Origin: Rhizoclosmatium globosum | Lineage: Eukaryota > Chytridiomycota > Chytridiomycetes > Chytridiales > Chytriomycetaceae | DNA length: 64,000 bases | Reading direction: 5' to 3' | Assembly (NCBI GenBank): GCA_002104985.1 | Contig: MCGO01000051.1 | Coordinates: 124,001-188,000 of the forward strand | In this document: positions 41,495 to 52,600 of the stretch, piece after piece | Layout of the letters: the number at the start of each line of letters is the position of its first letter | Position numbering within the stretch: the stretch's first letter is position 1 | Made by a program: the position numbers and the translations under genes | Notes under the pieces: generated by a model | Databases searched by the model: none | Seen by the model: the letters and a program-made list of their open reading frames with translations, nothing else | What the model was told of the DNA's origin: nothing

Positions 41495-44400
41495 TCACTC
41501 GTCTCCATCGTCCTCATCATCGTTACCGTTGGCTGCAGCGGCAGCACTCTTCTTCTTCTTGTTCTTCTTCTTCTTCTTTTTGGCAGCTCCTGATTCACCT
41601 CCCTCAGCTTCGGCACCGGCAGCAGCAGCAGCTCCTCCTTTCTTGGGAATAACAGTCCATCCATCGTCAGCTGGAGCTGGGACTGGAGTTGGTGCAACGA
41701 CAGGAGCAGGAATTGGAGCTGGGGCAGCAACGGGGGCTGGCTTGGCGACAGGTGCAGTTCTGACCGGGGAAGCTGCACGAGCAACTGGGACGACCTTGGC
41801 TGGAGAAGAAGAACGAGCTCTAGCAGGGGCTGGAGCAGGGGTTGGGGTTGAGGCAGCAACTGGCTCAGGCACAGCGACCACATCAACATCTTCCTCGTCG
41901 GCAGCTGTGGCAGTAGCGCCTGCAGCGGCGGCATTAGACTTCTTGTTCTTCTTCTTTTTCTTGCTTGGACCAGCTCCAACGACAGCGGCATCTCCAGCGA
42001 CAGTAGTAACACCAACGACTGGAGCGGCATCATCCTTCTTGGCAACCTTCTTTGGGGCGACAGGTTTCCAGGACTCTTCCACAGGCTCAGGTGCATATGA
42101 CGCGTAGTAAGTAGAAGTGCTGGCAATCACAGTGACAGGAACAGCTGGCTTCTTTCCCTTTGCAGGTTTCTGGCCTGGGACGAATCCTGGCACATAGCTG
42201 GCCCCGGATCCGTTAGGAACGTACTCAGTGCCATCATCAGCAGCATCGTCATCAATTCTGGCAGGACCTGCAGAGAAAGACGAAGCTTCCTTGGCTGCGC
42301 GTTCGGCTCGTCGAGCAGCATCAGCTGCAGCACGAGACGCCTGGTCTGCGATAATCTTTTGCACAAGCTCGGTCGCTTTCTCAACGGCTTCGATTGTTCC
42401 ACGAATCACGACAACGTCGCCAGAGTTGCGGCCGTTTCCACGAGCCAATTCAACATTGGCATCAGACTCTGTACGGATTTTGCTGATGGTGGCTCCAGCC
42501 TTTCCAATAATGTGGCCGCGGATATCGGCGTCAACTGGAACGCGAACAGTCACATCATACTTTGTCTGAATGCGAATCCATTAGTTTGATTTCATCAAAA
42601 AGGCCAGTGTCTACTCACCAACTCAACGAGTCCCTTTTCGAGAGACTTGACAGCAATGTCAACATACTTTGCGTCACCACGAACTGTAATGAATGCATCC
42701 GCGGCTCCAGACAAGGCGGCGTTGGAAATCTCTGCAGATGCGGCTCCAGCAGTGTCAGCACGAACCTTCTTGATCAAGTCCTGGATAGAAGCAGCTTCGG
42801 CATCGTGCACAGATCCGCTGGTGCCAAGGTTCTCAATGACCTTTGCAGGAAGAGCGACCTTCTTGGAAGTACGGAGCTTGCCCTGTCAAAATAATTAGGA
42901 AACACTGAGAAAACACACAAGTTTAAAGATGCAACCAACCTTGATATCCTCAATAGCCTTCTTGACTCCATCGACATTTTCAGAAGGACCAACAACCTTC
43001 ACCTCAACAGTCTCAGAATGCTCGGATCCAGAGAACCAGTAAACAACACCAAACTTGCGCATAGTAACTTTAACAGCATCGCCACCCTTTCCAAGAACTC
43101 GAGAAACATCGCTCTTTGGAATGCTAATCTCCTCAACAACAACATCGTCAGATGTTTCATCAATGAGAGCCAAAGACTCGTTGGCGTCCTCGCCTTCTCC
43201 GGCAAGAACTTCGTTCACAAGGTTGAGAACTGCAATAACAAGGTCATCGATTTGACGAACGTGTGCTTTGCAAGTGACAACATTGGAGTCTGCACTTCCA
43301 ATAGCGGAATCACCACGTGGTGGGAACTGCACCTTCACCTTGTCAGGTCCACCGAAAGTGTCAATGACTGCCTTGATACGGGTTCCGGAAACACCGATAA
43401 TGTCCTTGTGGAGGTAAGATGGAACAGCGAGTGCTCGTGTCTCAACGTTCACAAGTTCGTCAGTCACGTTCAGGATCTTGTCTTGGACGCTGAGACAGTC
43501 GGCCTTGGTTCCTTCCAAGCTAATGAGGACAGAGATTTCACCGTCATCGTTCTCGACATCCTTCAAGTCGATACGGACGTTGTGGGTCTCACGGAGAGAC
43601 TTGATCTTGGATCCAGATGCACCGAGGACGTGGGGAAGGACAGATCGAGGAACTTCAAAGCTCGTGATGTAGGAGTTGAGGATCTCAGATTCAGCAATCT
43701 TCATGATTTCAGTCTTGGCTGCTTCAACATCCTTAGGGTTACCCTTGACGATAACGAGACCATCAACAACAGCGTTGGAGGCTTCCTCATCGTCAGCCTC
43801 CTCCTCAACAGCTTCTTCAGACTCGTCTTCGACCTTCACCTTACGCTTCTTACCACCCTCAGGGAACTGAACGGCAACAGCGTACTTGTCCATCAAAGCC
43901 TTGACGCTCTTACCCTCACGACCAATCAACTTACGCATAACACGGTTCTTCAAGTCTGGGATAAGGTTCTCCTCCAACACTTCCTTAGAAGCCTTTGAGC
44001 AGATTTGGAACACCTTGAACTCAACAGTGACTTGGTTCGCGAGACGGACTGAACGGTCAGAGATGATCTTCTTGGCAATAGCGACAATGTCCTTGGGTCC
44101 AGTGAAGGTAATGACATCATCAGCGTCCTTGGCAGACTCAGTGACTTCAACCTTCAAGAGAGACAACATGTGGTGATTCTCGGCAGTGACGGCATCGGCA
44201 GCCTTGGGTGGGTTTGCAATCAAGTTCTCTTTGATGAGACGGATGAGCCAACCAATGGTCTCACCACGACCATGTTCTTGAACAATGTTGGATCCACTGC
44301 TGACAGGAGCTCCAGCACCCTCTCTCAACTTCTTTCCAGTTCCCTTCTTGACCTTCAAGGTCTCGGTGTAAGAACCAAGAGTCTCAATACGCTTCAGTTC

Positions 44401-46670
44401 AACCAAAACCTTGGCAAGTTTGGCCTTACAGTCAGCGACGAGCTTCTTAGGTCCCTTGATGACAACAGTGTCAGCGTCCACCTTCTTATCGTCCTTCTTC
44501 TTGTCCTCCTTCCCAGTGGCGGTTGGGAAACGAATGCTGACTTCCTCGTTGTATGCAGACAACAACTCCTTCAAGTCCTTTCCACCAGCTCCAATCAAAC
44601 GACCGTGGAACTTTCCAGGAACAGGAACAACTTCAGAAGTGAAGTCGGCAAACGCCAAAGAGACGGAAAGGATCTCTGCGCGGACCTTTTCGGCAAAGGC
44701 AGCAACTTCTTCGTCATCCTCAGCTTCCGCCTTAGCAGCACCTGCAGGTTTCTTGGTAGCGGCCTTGGCGTTTGGAGCACCACCAAGACCTCGTGGCAAT
44801 CGTCTCACGACAACGAGAATCTCATCAGACCCTTCACTCTCACTTGGAACGACAACATCTGCAAGACGGCCTTCCCAAACTGGCTGAGCCTTCATCTTGA
44901 CGATATTCGCTCCACCCTTTCCAACAACAAACTTGTGCAAACCGTGTGGGATTTCCACTTCTCCGAAAAAGAGGGACGCTCCCCATTCTTGGACGAGTTG
45001 GTTCAACTGGATACGCGCGGCTTCGGCTTCGAGTTTTGTCTTTCCTTGGATTTCAATGATGGGGTCGGATGGGTTGTCCAGCATTCTGTGGATGGAAACG
45101 TTGTTTGCTGTTTCAATCTTTTTGATTTCGTTGATTTCCTTGGTGAAGACGTATCGGAGGAAGAGGAGTGGGTTTGTGGAGGCGGGGAGGGCACGGGTCA
45201 AGTGGATTTCTTCGAGGCTGACTTGGTTGGACTGAGTGTGGAAAGGTAGTTAGAGTGTATTTTTTAACGCTTAGTCCGAGTAATTACCTTTTGCAAGACG
45301 GATTGAAGTGCAACGCTCAACATGGTGTCTGGTCCACGAACAGTGACGACATCGCTTGGGTCGCTGGCTGCTGGGAGTTCAACAGAGCATCCAGTGGCTT
45401 CCAAGATTTCCTGCAAGTTCTTTCCTTTGGCACCAATAATGAAACGGTGTTGTCTCTTCTTGATTGGGAAGGAAAGAGTACGGGTAGTTCGTTGCTATTG
45501 CAGGTTAAGTTAGTTTGACATTAGACTTGGATGAAAACCAACCAATTCTTCATAGAGGTTACGGATCTGCTCTTCAGCGGCCTTAACAGAGTCTCTTGGT
45601 CCGACAATAACAATCTCGTTGACATTCTTCTCTGGAACACCTTCCCTTTCGGCAGATGGGGCAACCAAGGGAGGAATGTGGATACGGGTGCCGGTCTTCT
45701 CTTCGATACCTTCAACGGTAGAGTTATTGGCACCAGCAATGAAAGGGTGGAATGCGCGGTCAATGTTGAGACGGGTGCTGTAGTTTTGGGTCTGGGTTGT
45801 TTTGTCATCAGTAAACCAAAGGAAAAATAATCTTAAAACTCACTCTCTTAGCCTTAATCTCCTCGATTTCCTTCTTAGCTTCACGAACACCCTCAAAGTT
45901 ACCCTTAATGGTGATTGGCTGCTCTTCATCCTCATCCACTTCTTCTCCCTCCTCTGGCTTTGCGGCCTTTGGAACGTTAATGTTGGTTCCGGTACGAGCG
46001 GTCAAATCTTTCAAGTTCTTTCCACCGGCACCGAGAATGTGAGGACGGACGGACGAAGGGACCATGACAACTTCAGTGAGCTGCGACATCTTGTTAGTGA
46101 GTGACCAGAGGTATCCAAATAATACGCACGACAACTCCGATAGCAGTAACGAGATCCTTACGAGCAGTCTTGACGCTCTCGGGTCTTCCAGTAATCACAA
46201 AAGTGGTCCCGTTTGAGCGAACTTCGATGGTGGTCATGGTACGGAGAGCGATGGCCTTGGCATGGTCAGCAACAGAGTTTTTACCAGTGGAAGGAAGCTT
46301 TTGCTGTTGTGACGGATGAGTACAAAGTTCCACGAATGAGGTTTGAAAAACAAACCTGCATACTGCCAGGGATTTCAAAAGACTCGACGACTCTCTTTCC
46401 CGTTCCCAACTTCTTTGTTCCAGATTCAACTGCAGTAATCTTGGAGACGGCCGGTCTCCAAGCCTGTGTTGGCTTTGGAGCAGCAGTGGTAGGAGGAAGA
46501 GCGGGGAAGAGGTCCTCTGAGTTCAAGTCCAGTTCCGGCTTTCGTGCAACATGCGCAGAAACATCGTTTGTGGCAAGAATGTTTTCGAGGTCGTCGTGGG
46601 TCGTTCCGTTTTCGACAGGTTCGGCACCGTCAATTCCGCGACGGAGTTGAGTGAGGATATCGTTTTCCAT
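41495..46670 (-). CDS. Vigilin/Scp160-like multi-KH RNA-binding protein
   Basis: Large cytoplasmic RNA-binding protein, about 1,500 residues in about seven exons, starting MENDILTQLRRGIDGAEPVE. It carries at least eleven KH domains in series, recognisable by GxxG loops: GAGGKNLKDL, GANNSTVEG, GAKGKNLQEI, GKGGANIVKM, GAGGKDLKEL, GREGKSVKAL, GASGSKIKSL, GVSGTRIKAV, GKGGDAVKVT and GKAGATISKI. One or more are degenerate, with no GxxG (a domain near 42700). Vigilins sit on ER-associated ribosomes and mRNAs. The C-terminal 230 residues are Ala/Pro-rich (PVAAPAPIPAPVVAPTPVPA), with a WTVIPKK motif and Lys runs (KKKKKKNKKKKS), ending DDEDDGDE. Introns are visible near 46310-46360, 46085-46130, 45790-45840, 45495-45540, 45240-45290, 42885-42940 and 42570-42615. 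Confidence 0.93.
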
Positions 46671-47284
46671 TTCTGATGCGTTCGTTATTGATCGCTGAGA
46701 GAGAATTCTCTTGATTTATTTGATGGTTCCTGGGTGGGTGGCAGTTGGTTGTTAGGGCCTTGAACCAACTTTGTGAGAGAGAGAGAGAGTGAGAGTGGGG
46801 GGAAGGAGTGGGCTGCCCTCCTTTGAAGCAAGGCAATCAACCAATCAATCAATTACTCTAACGCACCGATAGAGGACTAGTTCAGTACACCCTGGTTGAT
46901 AAGTCTGTTCCAGCTGGTTCTTCGTCTAAAACAAGACAAAGCGGCAAAACAGAGCAAGACGACGAGGGGAGGCCGGGATGGTTTTGGTTTTGGTTTGGTT
47001 TAAAGCGGCGAAAGAACGGGCTTTAAATCAAATCAAAAGAATGAAACGGGTCGGGACTCGCGGGTCTGTTGGGCAGCTTAGTTAGGATTATTGGTTTGTT
47101 GATTTGTGATTTGAGAAGGCGAGGAGGACGGCCAGGGCGATCATCCGCTCTCGGCTCAATCGCAGCTGGATGCAGTAGACCCGTTAATCCAGTGCTTGCT
47201 TGATTGAGGGTGCGGTTGATGCAGTGTCAAAGGGGCTAGAACACACCTTTGGGCAATTTTTGTGATGTGGCAATCGAAGAAGGA
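46671..47284. other. Intergenic stretch upstream of vigilin, no gene seen
   Basis: Contains a purine run (gagagagagagagtgagagtgg) near 46770, a T/G-rich tract (ggttttggttttggtttgg) near 46980 and scattered 'atcaatcaatca' repeats. It is presumably the promoter and 5' leader of vigilin. No coding sequence or RNA gene could be supported. Confidence 0.4.
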
Positions 47285-47822
47285 AAGAGAACATCCTCAA
47301 CCTATAACTAATTTAAACGAATTCAGCTTTATTAGCCTGACATTAAGAAGTGTATTCGTCTCCTTATTCTTCCTGGCCTCCTTTCTGTTCCTGTTCTTGT
47401 TATTGTTCTCGTTCTTGTTCTGCACGTTCAACCTCACCTTTATTTCCGTTCCTTTGTTCCGCAGCTTCTTCTGTTGTAGTTGGTACATCAAGTTCGTCCG
47501 CTTCAGCGATCGCCTTCCTCAAACTTTTCACCACACTCACATTCCTCACATTTGCAGTCATCTTCATAATTATCACAAACATCGCATCGAGGCTCGCCAT
47601 CATAATATTCGTCATCGTATGCAAATTGTTAAATACAAGCATCTCATTGAATTTGAGTTGTTCCCTATGATCTTTCATCAAACCCTTCATATCCCCATTC
47701 ATTAATGCTGGGACTTGAATGATACGATTCGGGTTTTGGAAGCCATCTTTGAAATAAGTTGATGTCTAGGCCTGGTGGAACATACCATTGTCGTGACTCA
47801 GGATCCCACCGAGCACCCAGAG
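47285..47822 (-). pseudogene. Broken copy of the DUF5710 gene at 48829-49572
   Basis: Carries LGARWDPESRQWYVPPGLD and FQRWLPKPESYHSSPSINEW from the intact neighbour, then jumps: the middle of the protein (WKDRYISDN... to the CDYKHDY zinc-type region) is missing. Coding resumes with REQLKFNE and, in another frame, AEADELDVPTTTEEAAEQRN and a QE-rich end. The N-terminal part before ALGARW is also lost; the homology stops abruptly at about 47822. Beyond the stop codon the 3' flank (gagaacatcctcaacc...cttattcttcc) is also duplicated, so this was a segmental DNA duplication and not a retrocopy. Confidence 0.8.
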
Positions 47823-47847
47823 ATTCGAGATTGCTGAGCAACAATTG

Positions 47848-48010
47848 ACTGATAAATTCCCAAGAATTACTCCGATTCAAGGAGCTGTCTTTGGTCGTCC
47901 ATTTATCAGCAACCCTAATATGCCTGAGCTTTTGCGAACTGGTGAAGCATTGAAGGACAGTGGCTGCAAGACTTACTACACCCCTGGTGTCGATCCATCT
48001 ACCAATTTAA
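47848..48010 (+). pseudogene. Fragment of an old-yellow-enzyme (NADH:flavin oxidoreductase) C-terminus
   Basis: On the plus strand a short stretch reads IQGAVFGRPFISNPNMPELL, RTGEALKDSG and KTYYTPGVDPST. The FGRPFISNP-x-(M/L)PE motif is the C-terminal FMN-phosphate region of the OYE family, normally preceded by about 330 residues that are absent here. No ATG, splice site or upstream exon explains it. It lies directly against the truncated end of the DUF5710 copy, so both are probably debris from one rearrangement. Confidence 0.6.
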
Positions 48011-48060
48011 AACCCTCAACTATAATTATTCCTCTTAATATTTTTATTTGAAGATGCTAA

Positions 48061-48447
48061 TTACTTGGATTGGGTTTCAGCTGCAGCTTGTTCCTCCAAA
48101 GCTTTTGCAGCAGCTTCGAGTGGAAGAGTCTGATACAGTAGTTAGTGCATTGCAATTAGCAGGAAGCAAACACCAACCAAATCGGGCTGAAACAGAACAT
48201 CGGCGCCCTTCACACCAAAGACCATTCCAATGCACACGCAGCTAAAGAGACCGAACTGACTGATTTCCATTGGTCCAACTGGCGCAACTTCGGCATCAGT
48301 CGGTGTTTCTGGCAAAGAGACTGTCAGGCCACAACCACATTCGAACCAGCAAAAGGACTCACTCCGTCGTGGCTTCGCAGTTGCGTAAAACCGGTGCCGA
48401 GATCCAATTCGAAAGATTGGAAAAGAGAGGCGACTCAGTCCGTTCAT
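48061..48447 (-). CDS. Small mitochondrial-type protein, three exons
   Basis: Spliced product of about 98 residues. Exon 1 gives MNGLSRLSFPIFRIGSRHRF then YATAKPRR, a strong mitochondrial presequence (Arg-rich, no acidic residues, RFYAT-type cleavage site). After an intron at about 48350-48317 (GTGAGT...TGACAG) it reads ISLPETPTDAEVAPVGPMEI, then a single hydrophobic helix (FGLFSCVCIGMVFGVKGADV). A last exon gives TLPLEAAAKALEEQAAAETQ and SK. The layout suggests an inner-membrane accessory subunit of a respiratory complex or assembly factor, but I do not recognise which. The intron nearest the 3' end is about 45 bp with a ctaac branch site. Confidence 0.6.
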
Positions 48448-48828
48448 CTGTTTTTGAGATAGATTTTGAAAATAAACAAAAGTAACTATCAGGGATGAGC
48501 TGTGGTGTTCGCGTTATTTCACAATATTCCCTGTCCAGCTTGCGGTGACTTATAGGCAAGGCAGAAGCAACACTGCAGCCTGCCAATGCCACCTGTCATG
48601 AGGATACACCAAATCAATCGTTAGATCAATCCAACATATCCTCCATCCCTCCATAAACAGTGTTAACTGCTCCAAAGAATCACCTCGTTTTAATGTCAAG
48701 TCTGCTATTCGTACGAAAATCGCCTAGTCTGTATTCATTCATATAACGAAAGAGAACATCCTCAACCAACAACCAATTTAAAAGAATTCAGCTTTATTAG
48801 CCTGCTGTTAAGAAATGCATTCGTCTCC
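48448..48828. other. Intergenic stretch; right part is the duplicated 3' flank
   Basis: From about 48750 to 48828 the sequence matches the region just beyond the broken DUF5710 copy (47285-47360), including 'gaattcagctttattagcct'. The rest, including 48490-48740, shows no gene. The left part is presumably the promoter of the mitochondrial-type gene. Confidence 0.5.
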
Positions 48829-49572
48829 TTATTCTTCCAGTCCTCCTTCCTGTTCTTGTTCCTGTTCCTGTTCTTGTTCTTGTTCTGCACGTTCAACCTC
48901 ACCTTCATTTCTGTTTCTTTGTTCCGCAGCTTCTTCTGTTGTAGCTGGTACATCAAGTTCGCCCGCTTCGGCACAAACATCGCACATACCATCGATCAGA
49001 TCCCCTTCCTCAAACTTTTCACCACAAACCTCACACTCCTCACATTTGAAGTCACCTTCATAATTATCACAAACATTGCATCGAGGCTCGTCATCATAAT
49101 ATTCGTCATCGAACTCAAATTGTTCATTGAATTCGAGTTGCTCCCTATGATTTTTCTTTTGTGCCTCACTCCAATGCGGCGGATAGTCATGCTTATAATC
49201 ACAACCATAGCATGGATCTCCATCCAACCAATGCCAGCAATAGCCTGCACGTCCTTTACTTAGGTTATCTGAAATGTAGCGATCCTTCCATTCGTCAAAC
49301 CCTTCATATCCCCATTCATTAATGTTGGGACTTGAATGATACGATTCGGGTTTTGGAAGCCATCTTTGAAACAAGTTGATGTCTAGGCCTGGTGGAACAT
49401 ACCATCGTCGTGACTCAGGATCCCACCGAGCACCCAAAGCTTTCGCTTCGTCTTTTTGTTCAAAGGGACACGCGAGGAATGTGAATACTCTTGGAACGTA
49501 TAAATTGACAGATTCTGTACGCTGTCTCGTGTTTGGCTCTGGCGACGAGCTTGGCGTGTAACTTCGTTTCAT
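48829..49572 (-). CDS. DUF5710-domain protein with Cys-rich zinc-type motifs
   Basis: Single exon of about 247 residues from MKRSYTPSSSPEPNTRQRTE at 49572. A DUF5710 domain follows: FTFLACPFEQKDEAKALGAR, WDPESRRWYVPPGLDINLFQ, RWLP. This small domain is best known from bacterial mobile-element and primase-type proteins. Next is a CCCH-like segment (GYCWHWLDGDPCYGCDYKHD), and then paired CxxC knuckles (CNVCDNYEGDFKCEECEVCG and CDVCAEAG) that would bind zinc. The tail is acidic and repetitive (EQEQEQEQEQEQEGGLEE). A nucleic-acid or processing role fits the motifs but is inference. A broken copy lies at 47285-47822. Confidence 0.75.
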   Translation of the reverse strand: MKRSYTPSSSPEPNTRQRTESVNLYVPRVFTFLACPFEQKDEAKALGARWDPESRRWYVPPGLDINLFQRWLPKPESYHSSPNINEWGYEGFDEWKDRYISDNLSKGRAGYCWHWLDGDPCYGCDYKHDYPPHWSEAQKKNHREQLEFNEQFEFDDEYYDDEPRCNVCDNYEGDFKCEECEVCGEKFEEGDLIDGMCDVCAEAGELDVPATTEEAAEQRNRNEGEVERAEQEQEQEQEQEQEGGLEE

Positions 49573-49694
49573 TGTGAGTCTTTTTTTGTGCAAGTGGAGG
49601 AGTGTCATAAATTTTAGAAAAGTTAATTGTATTATCTAGCAAAATCTCAAAATAGAAAAAGACGTAATTAAAGAAAGAAATTGGGGAATGGAGG

Positions 49695-52600
49695 TTAGGG
49701 ACTACTGGTTCCAACAACATCCCCGGTCGGAACCTCATGTTGAGGAGGAGATGGAGATGGAGACTCTGGATTAGATTCCTCTGGTGATGGTGAAGGACTG
49801 GAAGCGGGTTCCGCGTTATTGTTTGAGTCTTCAGTAACAGGTGGTGGACTTGGTTGTTGTTCAACTGGTTGCGTTGGTTGTAGCTCAGAACCTCCATTTT
49901 CAGGCTGCGGAGAGGGACTTGGTTCTGGTTCTTGTTGGGTGGGATTCACGTTCGGATTGTTGTTGGAGTCGTCGGAGGGAGATGGATTTTCAGTTTGTGG
50001 GGGCGGGCTTGGTTCTGGCTCTTGTTGTGTAGGAATTACATTTGAGTTGTTGTTAGAGTCATCAGAGGGAGACGGATTTTCAGTCTGTGCGGGCGGGCTT
50101 GGTTCTGGTTCCTGCTGTGTGGGACTCCCATTTGAGTTGTTTGAGTCGTCCGTTGGTGAAGGAACGGGTCCTTGTGTTTGCTGGTCAATTTGTTGTACAG
50201 GGCTTTCGCTGGCGATTTCAGTACTAGGTGGTGGACTCGGTTGTGGCGATGACAGCTCTGTTTGTTGTGCCACTTGGTTGTTGTCCTCAGTGGTTGGCGA
50301 TGGATTCACTTGAGTAATGTTATTAATCTCTTCAGTGGTTGGAGATGGTGAATTCGCCGGATTGGTTTCTTCTGAATGTACTTCTGTTGTGACGAAAGGA
50401 CTTGGCGATGCCTGTTCCGAAGTTTCAAGAGTGGGTGAGGGCCCAACGTCGGTAATTACTACAGGTACAGTTGCTTGCTCGGTGACAGCTGGAGAACTTG
50501 TTGTAAGTGATACATCGTCTGTTGTAGCACTTGAAACCGGGATGAGCTCCACATCTGTGTTTACTGCAGCTTCAGTTCGAAGGGCTACTGTCGCATGCTG
50601 TTGTACCGATAGAGTTTCGTCGGTATTTGCTGATGCCGATTCGACTATTTGGCTGGGAAATTCGGATGTGGACCAAAGGCTTCCAGCCGATGTGGTGGGA
50701 ATTACTTCGGATGCCGACCCAAATATAGTTTGATCCGTTTGAATAAATGCTGTGGTGGTAGGTATGATCTGTTCCGTTGCCGTGATTGAGACTGGGATTG
50801 ACGTTGTAAATTCAGCGTCTGTCTTCAAAGACGATGACGTAGTTTGGGCGGTTTCATCGGTGCTAGCGATTGTAGATGTGATGGGGATGGGTTGTTCTGA
50901 AGTTGTAAGTGTTACGAAAGTTTCAATTCCAGAAAACTGAGTTTCCGTCTCTGTAGCAGCGGATGACGTCGGGATGAAATCAACGCTTTCTGTTCCAGCC
51001 GCCAATATTCCAGCGCCATGTTTAAACGTAGCAGAAGTTGCAGCAACTGACGGAATAAACGAATCAGATGTGCTGGAGGGCACACCGTTTGAGATAATTG
51101 TCTCAACCGATGAAGCTGTCAAAGTTGTTTCTGGGCCGGCAGTCGACACGACCCCTTGGACAACAGATGTGGAGGAAGCGACTAATACGGATAGAACGGC
51201 AGCAGTACTCGAAGTTTCGATTACAATATTTGATGTTGGCTGAGGGATATTAGTTGTAGTTGTCGGAGGAAAACCTGTGGTGGAAGCAATGATTCCAGAG
51301 GGAACTACGGTAGAGAATACTGTCGCAGATGCTGAAGTAGTGGCCAAATTCAGATAGGTTGAAGAGATTGCCAAAGGAGAAGGTTGTGCACTATTCGAAC
51401 TTGCGATATTGGCTGTTTGTGAGAATGAGACGACGTTTCCTCCTGTTGTGGTTGGAAGAAGAGCTACAGTTGTACTTGCTGCTACTATAGAAGTGACGCT
51501 GATGAGATTCGTAGCGCTAGAGGACACGAGCGGTGCCGAAGTCGAAAGTACACTTGTTGCTGCATTTGATGCAGAATTTCTGATGCTTGTGTTAACGCTT
51601 AAAATGGCCGTAGAAGCACTACTGCTGGCAGTCGAAAAAACTGAGAACACGGATGTAGTTGAGACTTGACTTGTTGTCCGCTTTCCACAACGCTCTCGTA
51701 TCTTCCAAACTTCGTTTTTCCCAGGTTCATCACCCTGCGTCCACCAGCTGTTTTCATAGTTATATCCTCTGAAACTGACTAAGTTTCCTGGTTTTGCGTA
51801 GACTGTAGATGGATCCCATGGTTTGAAACAGACAATATCGTTTGGAAGCGTATTGATTGGCGCAGTGGTTGTGATTGTTGTCGTTGTTGTTGTAGTGGTA
51901 GTAGTGGTAGTAGTCGTGGTAGTCGTGGTAGTCGTGGTAGTGGTTGTTTTCTGTCCAGGTACTGGAGGTTGTGGAGGTGATGGTGGCTGTGGCGGTTGTG
52001 GCGGTTGTGGTGGTTGCGGCGAAACAACAGGAGGCTTTGGGGTTGGCGGTGGAGGTGGGGGCACCCATGGAGTCGAAGTGCAAATAGCTCGTGCCCACCC
52101 ATGATACCAACCTAAAAGGTAATCTGGGTACACGGCGTTTGACACCAGACCCACTTTCATCGCTCCAAACAGAGCATCAATGCCATCGGTTTGTTTAGAA
52201 TAGCAATTTACGCGTGGTTTCGTGCACCAAGTATCAGCGAATGAAGTTGGTGTGTTTTGGTTCTGAGAGAGGAAGGAAAACACTTTCAATGTGTCTTGAA
52301 GGAAAGGCGCATAACAGTCTAATAAGATCATAATAAGCTTTAGCCACAATAAATTATAACTCACAATTTTGGTCGACCCTGAGACAGACGTTATCCACAA
52401 CTTTGACAACATTCACTAAGGAGACACCATCAAACTCCCCGTCCCGCAAAATTTCGCTTTGTTCCATGCAGTCTCTCCGAATTCCATTTGAGAGTTCATC
52501 CACACGTTTTCTATCCAAACACTGTTTCCATGCCGAACAGCTACTCGTAACATCACCACCCTGAATCGCGACCTCCACATCCATTCCAGTGTCTTTTGCA

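Noticed and set aside
41529..42107. Long plus-strand open frame of Ala/Ser-rich composition.
   Set aside because: It is the antisense shadow of the Ala/Pro/Lys-rich vigilin C-terminus.
43018..45249. Two long plus-strand open frames (326 and 359 codons).
   Set aside because: They are antisense to the KH repeats of vigilin, whose minus-strand frame shows clear conserved motifs and splice sites.
46765..46800. Purine run (gagagagagagag) as a possible CRISPR or telomere-like array.
   Set aside because: A short simple-sequence tract with no spacers; ordinary promoter-type low complexity.
49819..51243. Plus-strand Gly/Val-rich open frames.
   Set aside because: They are antisense to the low-complexity Ser/Thr/Pro-rich part of the wall protein.
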